Positions 9,004 to 18,210 of a stretch of DNA of 64,000 bases are shown piece after piece. Made by a program: the position numbers and the translations under genes. Positions within the stretch are counted from its first letter, which is position 1. Every line of letters starts with the position of its first letter. The stretch comes from Halobacillus litoralis. Its GTDB lineage: Bacteria > Bacillota > Bacilli > Bacillales > Halobacillaceae. Below the pieces are notes generated by a model that worked only from the letters and a program-made list of their open reading frames with translations, was not told the origin of the DNA and made no database searches. The DNA is taken from NCBI RefSeq assembly GCF_020171725.1, contig NZ_JAIVAJ010000003.1, positions 62,001 through 126,000 on the forward strand, read 5' to 3'.

Positions 9004-9129
9004 CTTCTTTCAAATGTAGGGGTCCTTCTATCATTTGAAGTCGACCTTCTTTCGAATGACGGTAATCTTCTTTCAAACAGATACCAACTTCTATCAAAAC
9101 GATGTGATGTTCTTTCGTTTAGTGGGGAC
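9004..9129. repeat. Six degenerate 21-bp tandem repeats
   Basis: Units start at 9004, 9025, 9046, 9067, 9088 and 9109. Each begins with YTTCTWTCRWW, most often CTTCTTTCAAA, and the other 10 bases vary. Because 21 is a multiple of three, both strands give short spurious heptad-repeat frames (LLSNxGx on plus). No ribosome site supports translation. Confidence 0.85.
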
Positions 9130-9178
9130 AGACACCTTTTTACTATATGCTAGGATAGAATAAGAAGGGGGTGAACGT

Positions 9179-9577
9179 ATGGGAGAGTTGTTTATTGCTA
9201 TGGCTGTAATGGGAGTAGTGCTTTTCATTTTGTACAAGTTGAAGATACTCAAATTCAACTCGGTTACGGGATATTATAAGAAATCTAGTAAAGGCGTTTC
9301 GGCAACTTATAAGAAGTTGAACGGGTTCGAACAGTTCAGTTTTCTGTTGAAGAAAGAGCAATCGTATGACTTGCACTATGACTTGGAGATCGAGGCGGGC
9401 GTGATGAAGTTGATCATGAGAGATAAAGGGAAGCGTGTCATTTTTGAGAAAGAGATGGATTCGGACTTAGAAGACGTGTTTACGTTCACAACCGTGAAGC
9501 GACTACATCGAGTAGAAATCGAAGGGGAACAGGCAAAAGGTAAATGTAACTTTCATTTTAAAGAAAGAACAACATAG
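9179..9577 (+). CDS. Hypothetical membrane-anchored protein, 132 aa
   Basis: One N-terminal membrane helix (ELFIAMAVMGVVLFILYKL) followed by a basic, soluble beta-rich domain of about 105 residues. Ribosome site AAGGGGGTGA precedes ATG 9179 by six bases. No family recognised. It stands alone between the 21-bp repeats and a terminator. Confidence 0.65.
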   Translation: MGELFIAMAVMGVVLFILYKLKILKFNSVTGYYKKSSKGVSATYKKLNGFEQFSFLLKKEQSYDLHYDLEIEAGVMKLIMRDKGKRVIFEKEMDSDLEDVFTFTTVKRLHRVEIEGEQAKGKCNFHFKERTT

Positions 9578-9606
9578 GAAGTCTTCGATAGTGGAAGGCA
9601 CAAGAG

Positions 9607-9637
9607 GGCGTACCTTACAGAGGTATGTCTTTTTTAG
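9607..9637 (+). terminator. Terminator after the 132-aa membrane protein
   Basis: GGCGTACCT (9607-9615) pairs with AGGTATGTC (9621-9629) with G-U pairs, then TTTTTT. Confidence 0.7.
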
Positions 9638-9769
9638 TCGGTATTTCCGGAAAATATGGGAGGGCGGCGTTCCTGTCCCCACGGACTGATTTGGTTGAAG
9701 CGTTGGTGATTGTATATAATGAATGCTAGACAACGTTTTCGTGAAGGCGGCGTAGAGGGGACGGTTTAT

Positions 9770-11158
9770 ATGGATGAGTTGCTTTATTTAGGTGTTTTTC
9801 TCTTATATACGATTGCGATTCTTATCCTCGGGAAGCACGGGTTCGATAAGACGGATGATTTATCGGAGTATTTCCTTGCCGGCCGGGGATTAGGGCTGTT
9901 TTCGAGTGTGACGTCCTTTTGTGCGACGTGGTTCAGTGCGGCATCGATTCTTGGATTGCCCGGGTTGATTTATGATGGTGGAGTGTCCGTCATTTGGACG
10001 ACGGCGGTCGCCTGGGTCCTCGGAATGGCAGGGTTGTTTGTCATCTCATCAAAGCTCTACGCTTATGACGTCATGACCGTCCCGGAATTTTTCCGGGTCC
10101 GGTATGACTCGAAGGTTCTTCAAGTGTGGATCGGGGTTGTGCTTGTCTTCAGCTATTTGCTTTACGTGGTGATCCAGATCCGCGGGTTCGGGATTGTCAT
10201 CAGTCAGATGCTCGGCGTCCCTTACTCCGTCAGTGTTTGTCTGATTTATATATTCGTACTGTACACGACATTCGGTGGACTGCATTCCGTCGCACGGACC
10301 GATGCATTTCACTTCTTCCTGATTCTGATCGGCACGATGCTTGGGGCTTTTCTGATTGTAGAGGCATCAGGAGAAATTCCCCTTGAGGCGATTCAAACAG
10401 AGAGCCGTTCGAGTTCTGAGGGGTTGTCGATCTGGTTGTTCATCAGCGCCTTTTTCACGCTTGGACTCGGAGTGGCGGCGAACCCGCAGTACGCGGTCCG
10501 GATCTTGTCTGCCAAGTCTAGAAGGACAGCCAGGAATATGATGCTCTTCAGTCTCGTGTTCATTGTGATCATCTATGTCAGTATTTTAATCATCGGACTC
10601 GGTTCGAGAGCGTTGGACGGAGGACTTGTCTTCCTTACGACAGACGAAGTCTACCCTTATGTCATCACGTATTTACTGGATACACCGTGGAAGGGCGTTC
10701 TTCTGATCAGTATTGTAGCGGCCTGTGTTTCAACCGCGAATTCGCAGCTCCTTCTCATGGCTGGAAGCTCGATTTATGATATTTCGCTGCCGTTGAGGAA
10801 AACAAAGCTGCCGAATGACCGTGTGGTGACGTGGACAAGGTGGATGGTGTTTCTTTTTGCAACTTCTTCCTTAGTCATCGCCTTCACACCGCCTGAAGGC
10901 ATCGTCCCGTTCAGTGGACATATATGGGGGATGATTACCGTGTCGTTGTTCTTCCCTTTATATGGCGGCCTTTTTACAAAAGTACCGAAACCGAACGCGC
11001 TTCGATCGACCTTCGGAGGAGTAGCCGCCTACATCGTGGCGTTTTGGCTGATACCAGCTACATGGCAGGACGTGTACCATCCGGTTCTGCCTTCGTTGCT
11101 GATTGCGGGCTTATTGTTCTTCTGGACAGGAGGGAAGCGGCATGCGTCATTCCATTGA
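9770..11158 (+). CDS. Sodium:solute symporter (SSS family)
   Basis: About 462 residues with 12-13 membrane helices. SSS hallmarks are DDLSEYFLAGRGLG at the first loop, ATWFSAASILGLPG, and ACVSTANSQLLLMAGS, the helix-8 equivalent with Ser/Thr sodium ligands. ATG 9770 follows AGAGGGG at 9754-9760; the frame is open upstream but without a better site. Its 3' end overlaps the histidine kinase gene by 17 bases, so transporter and two-component system are co-expressed. The solute is not visible; proximity to the 5-oxoproline genes suggests an amino-acid-like substrate. Confidence 0.88.
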   Translation: MDELLYLGVFLLYTIAILILGKHGFDKTDDLSEYFLAGRGLGLFSSVTSFCATWFSAASILGLPGLIYDGGVSVIWTTAVAWVLGMAGLFVISSKLYAYDVMTVPEFFRVRYDSKVLQVWIGVVLVFSYLLYVVIQIRGFGIVISQMLGVPYSVSVCLIYIFVLYTTFGGLHSVARTDAFHFFLILIGTMLGAFLIVEASGEIPLEAIQTESRSSSEGLSIWLFISAFFTLGLGVAANPQYAVRILSAKSRRTARNMMLFSLVFIVIIYVSILIIGLGSRALDGGLVFLTTDEVYPYVITYLLDTPWKGVLLISIVAACVSTANSQLLLMAGSSIYDISLPLRKTKLPNDRVVTWTRWMVFLFATSSLVIAFTPPEGIVPFSGHIWGMITVSLFFPLYGGLFTKVPKPNALRSTFGGVAAYIVAFWLIPATWQDVYHPVLPSLLIAGLLFFWTGGKRHASFH

Positions 11159-12848
11159 ACGAAAAATTCTAGTTCCATTCTTGATCATTGTGCTCCTGCC
11201 GAGTCTGGTGACCGGAGCGGTGTCGCTTTGGTCGAGCTATCAGTCTGAGAAGGAATTGAAGGTGACGACTGTGGAGGAGAAGCTCGACAGCGTGCACCGT
11301 TATGCGACCCTTCTCCGCAACCGGGTGGACGAGGGCGAAATCGCGGAGCAGGATGCGCGGTCTATGATGAGAGAGTTGATTCAAGATACGGAGGGGCTTT
11401 ACGCACAGAATGATGTAGGCGTCATTTACAAAAATGATCGTATGTTACTGCCGAACCAGGTGGCTTCCCTTTTGTCAGAGGAGGCTGGTTTTCTAGAGGA
11501 GCGGCTGGTGCTGAGCGAAGCACTCCCTGAGTGGGGATGGACGTTGTATCACCCTGTCGAGCTGTCCTTCTACTCTGGTTCGCTGTTGAATATTCAGAAA
11601 TATACGCTGCTTGTCGCGATTTTCACCGGCGTCATTGCGGTTCAGTTCACCATTCTGTTCTCCCATCACCTTTCGAAGCCGATCAAGGACCTGGCTTCGT
11701 TCTGTAAGCGGATTGCCAAAGGGGAAGCGAAAGCAGAACTCCGTATCGGATCACGGCGAAAAGATGAAATCGGCGTGCTTGCGACGTCCCTTCAGGAAAT
11801 GGTGCATAACCTTGATGAACAGAAGCAGCAAATCGATCGGATCAAACAGCAGAATGAACGGATTTTAAACAGTGTCCATGTCGGCATCCTGCTGATAAGG
11901 AAGCATACAGAGCCTTTATCGAATGTAGCCGCAGAAGAGATGTTGAAACGTGACCAGACGCTGCAACGAAAGTTAGAGGCACTGATCGAGAGGCGGTCCA
12001 GGCATAGAACGGAAGAAATCATGATGACACATGTAGATCATGAGAAAGTGTACTATGCCGTCAGCTACCAACGTATGGGGGCTGATTCCGATTTAGCGAT
12101 CATGACGTTCGAAGACATTACGCAGCGGCGCAAGTTGGAGCAGCGGGTCGAGCGGATGTCGAGACTGGCCTCGCTTGGAGAAATGGCGTCTGGTATTGCT
12201 CATGAGATCCGCAACCCTCTTGCAGGAATCAAATCGACGACGGAGCTTTTGTTAAGAAGGTTGAAACTATCCGAGCAGGAAGTCAAATTGACGGAGAACA
12301 TGCTGATCGACATCGAGCGTGTAAACAAAACGATTACGACGACACTGGACTTTTCGCGTCCGGTCGAGTCGAAGCCGGTGAATGTGAAAGTAGACGAAAG
12401 CATCCAGTCTGTGCTGCTATTGTTGAGAACGATGGCAAAAGAAAAGCAGGTGACGTTCAAACATTGTGTGCATCAGTTTGATGTGTGGGTCGATCGCGAT
12501 CAACTGCGGCAGATCCTCTTAAATGTCGTGATGAACGGACTGAACGCAATGCCTGACGGAGGCGAGCTCACCATGAACAGCCGGGCTACCGACCATGACG
12601 TGATTCTGACGATTTCAGATACAGGCATTGGGATGGATGAAGATACAGTGGAAAGAATATTCGATCCCTTTTTCACAACACGTGCTGAAGGAACAGGACT
12701 TGGCCTTTCGATTGTCCACCAGTTAGTGGTTCAGAATAAGGGCGATATCGAAGTGGTCAGTACTTCAGGAAGAGGGACGACGTTTGAAATCAGCTTTCAG
12801 AGAGCAGAAGGAGGGAGCAGCTATGGCGGTGAAAGTCGCAATCATTGA
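11142..12848 (+). CDS. Membrane sensor histidine kinase
   Basis: 568 residues: membrane helix (about 9-30), short extracytoplasmic sensor (30-150), second helix (about 155-178), HAMP linker, PAS-like region, dimerisation/phosphoacceptor domain with H354 in SGIAHEIRNPL, and a C-terminal ATPase domain with N, G1 (DTGIGMDE) and G2 (GTGLGLSI) boxes. ATG 11142 has GGAGGG at 11129-11134. It overlaps the symporter upstream and the response regulator downstream, so the three form one operon. The NtrB/AtoS-like arrangement pairs with an NtrC-type regulator. Confidence 0.92.
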   Translation: MRHSIERKILVPFLIIVLLPSLVTGAVSLWSSYQSEKELKVTTVEEKLDSVHRYATLLRNRVDEGEIAEQDARSMMRELIQDTEGLYAQNDVGVIYKNDRMLLPNQVASLLSEEAGFLEERLVLSEALPEWGWTLYHPVELSFYSGSLLNIQKYTLLVAIFTGVIAVQFTILFSHHLSKPIKDLASFCKRIAKGEAKAELRIGSRRKDEIGVLATSLQEMVHNLDEQKQQIDRIKQQNERILNSVHVGILLIRKHTEPLSNVAAEEMLKRDQTLQRKLEALIERRSRHRTEEIMMTHVDHEKVYYAVSYQRMGADSDLAIMTFEDITQRRKLEQRVERMSRLASLGEMASGIAHEIRNPLAGIKSTTELLLRRLKLSEQEVKLTENMLIDIERVNKTITTTLDFSRPVESKPVNVKVDESIQSVLLLLRTMAKEKQVTFKHCVHQFDVWVDRDQLRQILLNVVMNGLNAMPDGGELTMNSRATDHDVILTISDTGIGMDEDTVERIFDPFFTTRAEGTGLGLSIVHQLVVQNKGDIEVVSTSGRGTTFEISFQRAEGGSSYGGESRNH

Positions 12849-14187
12849 TGATGAGACGACGCTTCGGTTTACGCTGGAGATGTTTTTGGAAGACGAAGGC
12901 TATGAAGTGGAGACTGCTTCGTCGTTGAAGGAAGGATGGGAGCTGATCAACGCCTTTCAGCCCCACATCACCCTTCTTGATATCCGCCTTCCGGACGGGA
13001 ACGGGCTGGATTCTTTAGTGGAATGGAAGGCGCACCATCCAGACATGGCTGTCATGATGCTGACGGCTTACGGGGATGCCAAGACGGCCGTTCGAGCGAT
13101 GAAGGACGGGGCGTTTGACTACTTGACGAAGCCGTTTGAGCTTGAGGAATTGAAGCTTGCCCTCGAGAAATGGATGAAACAGCACGACCTTGAACGAGAG
13201 GTGGAGCGTTACAGGGAGGAAGAGCGGAGAACCCACCCTGTCCGGATGATCGGGGAAAGCGTCCCCATGAAGGAACTGCGGGAGAAGATCTCGCTGATTT
13301 CAGAGAGTGGAAGCACGACCGTTCTCGTGCGCGGAGAGACCGGGACGGGGAAAGAGCTTGTTGCACGGAGTATCCATCAGCAAGGCAGCCGTCGTGAAGG
13401 ACCGTTCGTAGCCGTCAACTGTGCGAGTATTCCGGAGGACTTGATCGAAGTCGAGCTGTTCGGGCGTATGAAGGCCGACCAGGAGACGAAGGTCGGATTA
13501 ATGGAATGGGCAGATGGCGGTACGCTGTTCCTGGATGAAGTCGGCGATTTATCGCTGGACCTGCAAGTGAAGCTGCTCCGCTTTCTCGAGGATAAAAAAA
13601 TCAAGCGCGTCGGCAGCGTTCATGATGTCGACGTCGATGTCCGGGTCATCGCCGCAACGAACCGTCATTTAGAAACGATGATCCAGGAGAAGCTGTTCCG
13701 TTCTGACCTTTACTATCGCCTGAACGTTGTGCCGGTTCAGTTGGCGCCGTTACGAGACAGGGGTAGAGACGTCATCATGCTTGCCGAACACTTCCTGAGC
13801 GAATTCTGCCAGCAGATGAGTAAAGCTGTCCCCGTCCTGAAGGATGACGCCAAATCGCTCTTATTATCTTACGGATGGCCGGGAAATGTCAGGGAGCTGA
13901 AGAATTCGATCGAGAGAGTCGCGATTTTACATCAGGAGAAGGCGCTCTCTGCCAAGCATTTGGACTTCCTGCAGCCTGCCGACGTCTCGACACATCAATC
14001 GGATGTTGCTGGAGAGGTTCGCTTTTCGGAACAGTTTTCCTTGGAAGACTACTTAGAACAGATCGAGAAGGAATATATTGAACGCGCCATCAAAGAGTCG
14101 AAGTGGAACATTACGAAGGCCGGCAAGCAGTTGGGCATCAGCCGCTATGCCTTGCAGAGGCGCATTGATAAATACGACATCACCTAA
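12823..14187 (+). CDS. NtrC-family response regulator lacking the GAFTGA loop
   Basis: 454 residues: receiver domain (D53 phosphoacceptor in LLDIRLPDG), AAA+ domain with Walker A GETGTGKE (about 171-178), Walker B GGTLFLDEVGDL and arginine-finger region RSDLYYRLNV, and a Fis-type HTH at the C-terminus (NITKAGKQLGISRYALQRRI). Between ELFG and ADGG, where sigma-54 activators carry a loop with GAFTGA, this protein has the shorter RMKADQETKVGLMEW. It therefore probably does not remodel sigma-54 and may act at ordinary promoters. ATG 12823 has GAAGGAGGGAG just upstream and overlaps the kinase by 26 bases. Confidence 0.92.
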   Translation: MAVKVAIIDDETTLRFTLEMFLEDEGYEVETASSLKEGWELINAFQPHITLLDIRLPDGNGLDSLVEWKAHHPDMAVMMLTAYGDAKTAVRAMKDGAFDYLTKPFELEELKLALEKWMKQHDLEREVERYREEERRTHPVRMIGESVPMKELREKISLISESGSTTVLVRGETGTGKELVARSIHQQGSRREGPFVAVNCASIPEDLIEVELFGRMKADQETKVGLMEWADGGTLFLDEVGDLSLDLQVKLLRFLEDKKIKRVGSVHDVDVDVRVIAATNRHLETMIQEKLFRSDLYYRLNVVPVQLAPLRDRGRDVIMLAEHFLSEFCQQMSKAVPVLKDDAKSLLLSYGWPGNVRELKNSIERVAILHQEKALSAKHLDFLQPADVSTHQSDVAGEVRFSEQFSLEDYLEQIEKEYIERAIKESKWNITKAGKQLGISRYALQRRIDKYDIT

Positions 14188-14203
14188 ATGCTACCATGTG
14201 CGA

Positions 14204-14228
14204 AACCGCCCGATTCGGGCGGTTTTTT
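14204..14228 (+). terminator. Terminator after the two-component operon
   Basis: AACCGCCCGA pairs perfectly with TCGGGCGGTT, followed by TTTTTT. Confidence 0.92.
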
Positions 14229-14316
14229 GTGCGGAAACTTCTAATAATTTCAGAAAATTTAGTGATATCGTGGAAGTAAGAGGTAGAACGTATGAAAAAT
14301 TATAGGAGGAATGAGT

Positions 14317-15555
14317 ATGGGATTAAGAAAAGAACAAGTGCCTCACACGTTGGAAGATGGCGGTCAGAAGACGAAGAGTAAGTGGAGCGTCATATTAGGT
14401 GCGGCCTTTCTTATGGGATCCTCAGCCATTGGACCTGGGTTCTTAACACAGACGGCTGTATTCACTGAACAGCTGTTGGCAAGCTTCGGATTTGTCATTC
14501 TCATGTCGATCATATTGGATATCGGTGTACAGGCGAACATTTGGCGGATCATAGCGGTCTCGAAGAAGAGAGGACAGGATATCGCCAATATGGTTCTTCC
14601 GGGTCTTGGTTATTTCCTTGCTTTTGCTGTAGCGCTCGGTGGACTGGCCTTTAACATCGGAAACGTCGGGGGCGCCGGTCTAGGGATGAACGTCCTGTTC
14701 GGAATCGATCCTCGAGTTGGAGCGGCCATTACAGGTGCGATCACAATCGGTGTCTTCTTATCGAAGGAAGCAGGCGTTGCGATGGATAAGATCGCCCGTG
14801 TGCTCGGAGGCGCCATGATTCTCCTTACACTTTATGTAGCCTTCCAGAGTAACCCGCCCGTCGGGGATGCCATTACACACACATTTGCCCCGACGACTAT
14901 TGATATCTTTGCGATTATCACGCTTGTCGGAGGTACAGTCGGAGGATACATCACCTTTGCCGGAGGGCACCGTTTATTAGATGCGGGCATTTCCGGGAAG
15001 GAAAATCTACATCAAGTGACGAAAAGTTCTATATCAGGGATTCTGATTGCATCCGTTATGCGTATTTTCCTTTTCCTCGCTGTGCTTGGAGTCGTTGTGA
15101 CTGGATTCACACTGGATCCGTCGAACCCGCCGGCTTCTGTTTTCCAAGAGGCAGCTGGAATGGTCGGATATAAGATGTTCGGAATCGTCCTATGGGCAGC
15201 AGGGATTACGTCGGTGATCGGAGCGGCTTATACGTCCGTTTCCTTCTTGAAGACGTTGTCCAATAAAGTAGCGAGAAATGAGAAAGCCTTCACACTCGGC
15301 TTCATTGTCGTCTCGACGATCGTCTTCACGTTCATTGGTAAACCCGTCCTGCTTCTGATTTTAGCCGGTGCATTCAACGGATTGATCCTGCCTGTCGCAT
15401 TAGGAACGATTTTAGTCGGTGCACACAAGAAATCCATCGTCGGGGATTACAAACACCCGCTGTGGTTAACGATTTTCGGTGGAATTGTCTTTCTCTTAAC
15501 GGCTTACCTTGCTGTTATGACCTTGATTGATAAAGTTCCACAGTTGTTTGGCTAG
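14317..15555 (+). CDS. Nramp-related transporter (YcsG-like)
   Basis: 412 residues, about 11 membrane helices, Nramp/APC fold by similarity. The metal-binding DPGN motif of helix 1 is replaced by SAIGPGFLTQTA, and the helix-6 M-P-H motif by GGYITFAGGHRLLDAG. In B. subtilis the relative YcsG sits with the 5-oxoprolinase genes, as here. The altered metal site and context suggest import of an organic substrate such as 5-oxoproline, not a metal (inference). ATG 14317 is preferred over ATG 14311 because AGGAGG at 14304-14309 would abut the earlier codon. pxpB starts 11 bases after its stop. Confidence 0.85.
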   Translation: MGLRKEQVPHTLEDGGQKTKSKWSVILGAAFLMGSSAIGPGFLTQTAVFTEQLLASFGFVILMSIILDIGVQANIWRIIAVSKKRGQDIANMVLPGLGYFLAFAVALGGLAFNIGNVGGAGLGMNVLFGIDPRVGAAITGAITIGVFLSKEAGVAMDKIARVLGGAMILLTLYVAFQSNPPVGDAITHTFAPTTIDIFAIITLVGGTVGGYITFAGGHRLLDAGISGKENLHQVTKSSISGILIASVMRIFLFLAVLGVVVTGFTLDPSNPPASVFQEAAGMVGYKMFGIVLWAAGITSVIGAAYTSVSFLKTLSNKVARNEKAFTLGFIVVSTIVFTFIGKPVLLLILAGAFNGLILPVALGTILVGAHKKSIVGDYKHPLWLTIFGGIVFLLTAYLAVMTLIDKVPQLFG

Positions 15556-15566
15556 GAGGCGAATAA

Positions 15567-16298
15567 ATGAAAGTATCATATGCACCGCTCGGAGATACAG
15601 GGATGCAGGTCGTCTTTGGTACCGAAATCTCCAAAGAGACCAATCAAATGATCAGACGCATGACCGATCATTTGAAGACTCATCCAATTGAAGGCGTTAC
15701 GGAGTGGGTACCCGCTTATACAACGCTGACTCTCTACTATAACCCGAGCGTAATCACGTATCGCGCATTACAAGATTCGTTACAGCGCATCTTTCAAAAC
15801 GTTCAAGAACAAAGGGAAGCAGCTTCTGCTTCTCTTGTTTACATCCTTCCGACGTATTACGGAGGGGAGGACCTATCCTTTGTAGCGGAGAAGAATGGAC
15901 TGACGGAAGAAGAGGTCGTCCGGATCCATTCGAGTGAAGACTATCTCATCTATATGATGGGCTTTGTACCAGGCTTCCCTTACTTAGGTGGGATGTCGGA
16001 TCAGATTGCCACACCACGGCGTGACGATCCGCGCCCCGAGATTGCGCCAGGTTCTGTCGGAATCGCCGGCAGTCAGACGGGCGTGTACCCGTTGACCTCA
16101 CCAGGAGGCTGGCAGTTGATCGGCCGTACACCGGTAAAGCTGTACGACCCTGATCAAGAAGAACCGATTTTGCTGGAATCTGGACATTACATTCGGTTTG
16201 AGCCTGTCAGTAAGGATGAATATGACCGAATCGAGCAGGAAATCGAACGGGGCGAGTACACCGTTCAGACGGAAAAAAAGGAGGAGGTTATGCCATGA
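15567..16298 (+). CDS. pxpB: 5-oxoprolinase subunit PxpB (KipI family)
   Basis: 243 residues. Allophanate-hydrolase subunit 1 type: GFVPGFPYLGGM and PRPEIAPGSVGIAGSQTGVYP are diagnostic. With PxpA and PxpC it makes the ATP-dependent enzyme that opens 5-oxoproline (pyroglutamate) to glutamate. In B. subtilis the relative KipI also inhibits the sporulation kinase KinA. AGGAGGCG precedes ATG 15567. Its last four bases overlap the pxpA start (ATGA). Confidence 0.93.
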   Translation: MKVSYAPLGDTGMQVVFGTEISKETNQMIRRMTDHLKTHPIEGVTEWVPAYTTLTLYYNPSVITYRALQDSLQRIFQNVQEQREAASASLVYILPTYYGGEDLSFVAEKNGLTEEEVVRIHSSEDYLIYMMGFVPGFPYLGGMSDQIATPRRDDPRPEIAPGSVGIAGSQTGVYPLTSPGGWQLIGRTPVKLYDPDQEEPILLESGHYIRFEPVSKDEYDRIEQEIERGEYTVQTEKKEEVMP

Positions 16299-17068
16299 CA
16301 TCCGTTGACTTAAACAGTGATTTAGGCGAAAGCTTCGGTGCTTATACCATCGGAAACGATGAACAGGTGCTGGCCTTTATCTCATCTGCGAACATTGCAT
16401 GTGGTTTTCACGCGGGCGACCATAACGTCATGATGAAGACGGTGAAAGACGCCGCTGAAAAAGGGGTCAGCATCGGGGCGCACCCGGGTTACCCGGACCT
16501 TGCTGGATTCGGGCGTCGCGCAATGGCGGTATCCCCGGAAGAGGTCTTCAATCTCATCACCTATCAGATTGGAGCGATCAAAGCAGCCGCCGCAGCACAA
16601 GGAACGACCGTTCACCACGTGAAGCCGCATGGCGCGCTTTACAACACGGCCGCTAAAGACAGCCATGTTGCAGAAGCGATTGCGGATGCTGTGAAAGCTG
16701 TTGATTCAGAGCTTGTGCTTTACGGGTTAGCCGGAAGTGAACTGGTGAAGGCCGGAGAGAAAGCCGGACTGAAGGTTGCGCAGGAAGTCTTCGCTGACCG
16801 GACGTACCAGCAGGACGGATCGCTTACACCGAGAACTGAAGCAAACGCCATGATTCACGATGCGGACGTTGCCGTGGACCGGGTGATTCGTATGATTCAA
16901 GATCAGAAGGTAGAGGCTGTCGATGGTCATGACATCACGATACAAGCCGATACAATCTGTGTACACGGAGACGAGCCGGAAGCTCTCCAATTCGTTCAAA
17001 AACTGCGAGAACGCATCCAGCAGGAAGGGATTCGGATCGAGCGGGTAGGAGCGAATGAACATGTCTAA
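16295..17068 (+). CDS. pxpA: 5-oxoprolinase subunit PxpA (LamB/YcsF family)
   Basis: 257 residues, full family length. Signatures: VDLNSDLGESFGAY at the N-terminus, ANIACGFHAGDH, GAHPGYPDLAGFGRR and HHVKPHGALYN. It is the catalytic partner in ATP-dependent cleavage of 5-oxoproline. The ATG overlaps pxpB by four bases, with GGAGGAGG at 16280-16287 upstream, and its 3' end overlaps pxpC. The order pxpB-pxpA-pxpC places A between the two halves that are adjacent in many genomes. Confidence 0.95.
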   Translation: MTSVDLNSDLGESFGAYTIGNDEQVLAFISSANIACGFHAGDHNVMMKTVKDAAEKGVSIGAHPGYPDLAGFGRRAMAVSPEEVFNLITYQIGAIKAAAAAQGTTVHHVKPHGALYNTAAKDSHVAEAIADAVKAVDSELVLYGLAGSELVKAGEKAGLKVAQEVFADRTYQQDGSLTPRTEANAMIHDADVAVDRVIRMIQDQKVEAVDGHDITIQADTICVHGDEPEALQFVQKLRERIQQEGIRIERVGANEHV

Positions 17069-18011
17069 TCCGATTTTTCAAATTGAGAAACCAGGCCTCC
17101 TTACCACGCTTCAGGATGAAGGAAGGCATGGGTATCAGCAATATGGCATCGTCGCTTCCGGAGCGATGGATCCGTATGCACTGAAGATCGCCAATTTCCT
17201 TGTCGGAAACAAAGGCGGTGAAGCGGCGCTTGAGGTCACCGTGATGGGACCGGAATTGAAGGTACTCTCTGATTCGGTCATCGCCATCTGCGGTGCCAAC
17301 CTTTCCCCCCGTTTGAACGGACACTCTGTATCGATGTGGAAAAGTTTTGCGGTGAAAGAAGGGGATCTGCTTGAATTCGGCCAGCCGATTGAAGGAGCGA
17401 GAGCCTATATCAGCGTCGCTGGAGGCTATGATGTCCCGGTTGTAATGGGAAGCAAATCCACGTATTTGAAAGCCGGAATGGGAGGCTTTGAAGGACGTTC
17501 GCTTGAGAAGGGGGACGTTTTATCGAAGGTTGGAAATGCGAGTGGCGTAAAGGGGCGGGCAATCCGACCGGACGAGACCCCTACCTACGAACGGGAGATG
17601 GACATCCGCGTCGTTCCCGGTCCTCACCTCGATGCCTTTTCTGAAGAAGCTCTTCGTACGTTTCTTTCATCCACGTACGAGGTGACCCCTCAATCCGACC
17701 GTATGGGATACAGGCTGAAAGGACCGAAGCTCGAGCACCGGTCTTCAGCAGATATCGTTTCTGAAGCCATTCCACTCGGCGGGATTCAAGTCCCGGCAAA
17801 CGGCCAGCCGATTTTGCTGATGGCAGACCGCCAGACGACAGGCGGATATACGAGGATTGCCACCGTCATTTCAAGTGATATCCCGTATCTTGCACAGGCG
17901 ATGCCTGGATGCAAACTCCGCTTCCGTGAAGTGACGGTTGAGGAAGCGCAGGAGGTCTATCGTGAGAAGGATCGTTTTCTCCGAACGTTGGAACGTGTAG
18001 CCGTCCATTAA
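17061..18011 (+). CDS. pxpC: 5-oxoprolinase subunit PxpC (KipA family)
   Basis: 316 residues. Allophanate-hydrolase subunit 2 type: EKPGLLTTLQDEGRHGYQQYG at the start, SDRMGYRLKGP, and PLGGIQVPANGQPI near the end. It completes the 5-oxoprolinase complex. The start is either ATG 17055 or ATG 17061; AGGAG at 17047-17051 fits 17061 better. It overlaps pxpA. Confidence 0.93.
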   Translation: MSNPIFQIEKPGLLTTLQDEGRHGYQQYGIVASGAMDPYALKIANFLVGNKGGEAALEVTVMGPELKVLSDSVIAICGANLSPRLNGHSVSMWKSFAVKEGDLLEFGQPIEGARAYISVAGGYDVPVVMGSKSTYLKAGMGGFEGRSLEKGDVLSKVGNASGVKGRAIRPDETPTYEREMDIRVVPGPHLDAFSEEALRTFLSSTYEVTPQSDRMGYRLKGPKLEHRSSADIVSEAIPLGGIQVPANGQPILLMADRQTTGGYTRIATVISSDIPYLAQAMPGCKLRFREVTVEEAQEVYREKDRFLRTLERVAVH

Positions 18012-18012
18012 T

Positions 18013-18060
18013 AAAAAGCTTGAAGCTGAATCCTTTATGGAAACAGTTTCAAGCTTTTTT
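18013..18060 (+). terminator. Terminator after the pxp operon
   Basis: AAAAAGCTTGAAGCTG pairs with CAGTTTCAAGCTTTTTT, one G-U pair, ending in a T-run. Confidence 0.88.
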
Positions 18061-18210
18061 ACTATTATCACTACATTCATAAATTCTAATAGTAGGTTAT
18101 TTACACCCAACACCCATCAGAGCGAAACTGTATTCCTTTAATTATTATATTTGTACACCAAAAAATGGAATTAGAAAAAGGACAGAAAGCAGTGCATAAA
18201 CAGGGGAGAA

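Noticed and set aside
8917..9153. 78-residue plus-strand frame with heptad pattern
   Set aside because: The pattern comes from the 21-bp DNA repeats; no ribosome site.
14230..14316. Sigma-54 (-12/-24) promoter before the Nramp-like gene
   Set aside because: GTGGAAG-type text is present, but no TTGC at the right distance; consistent with the regulator lacking GAFTGA.
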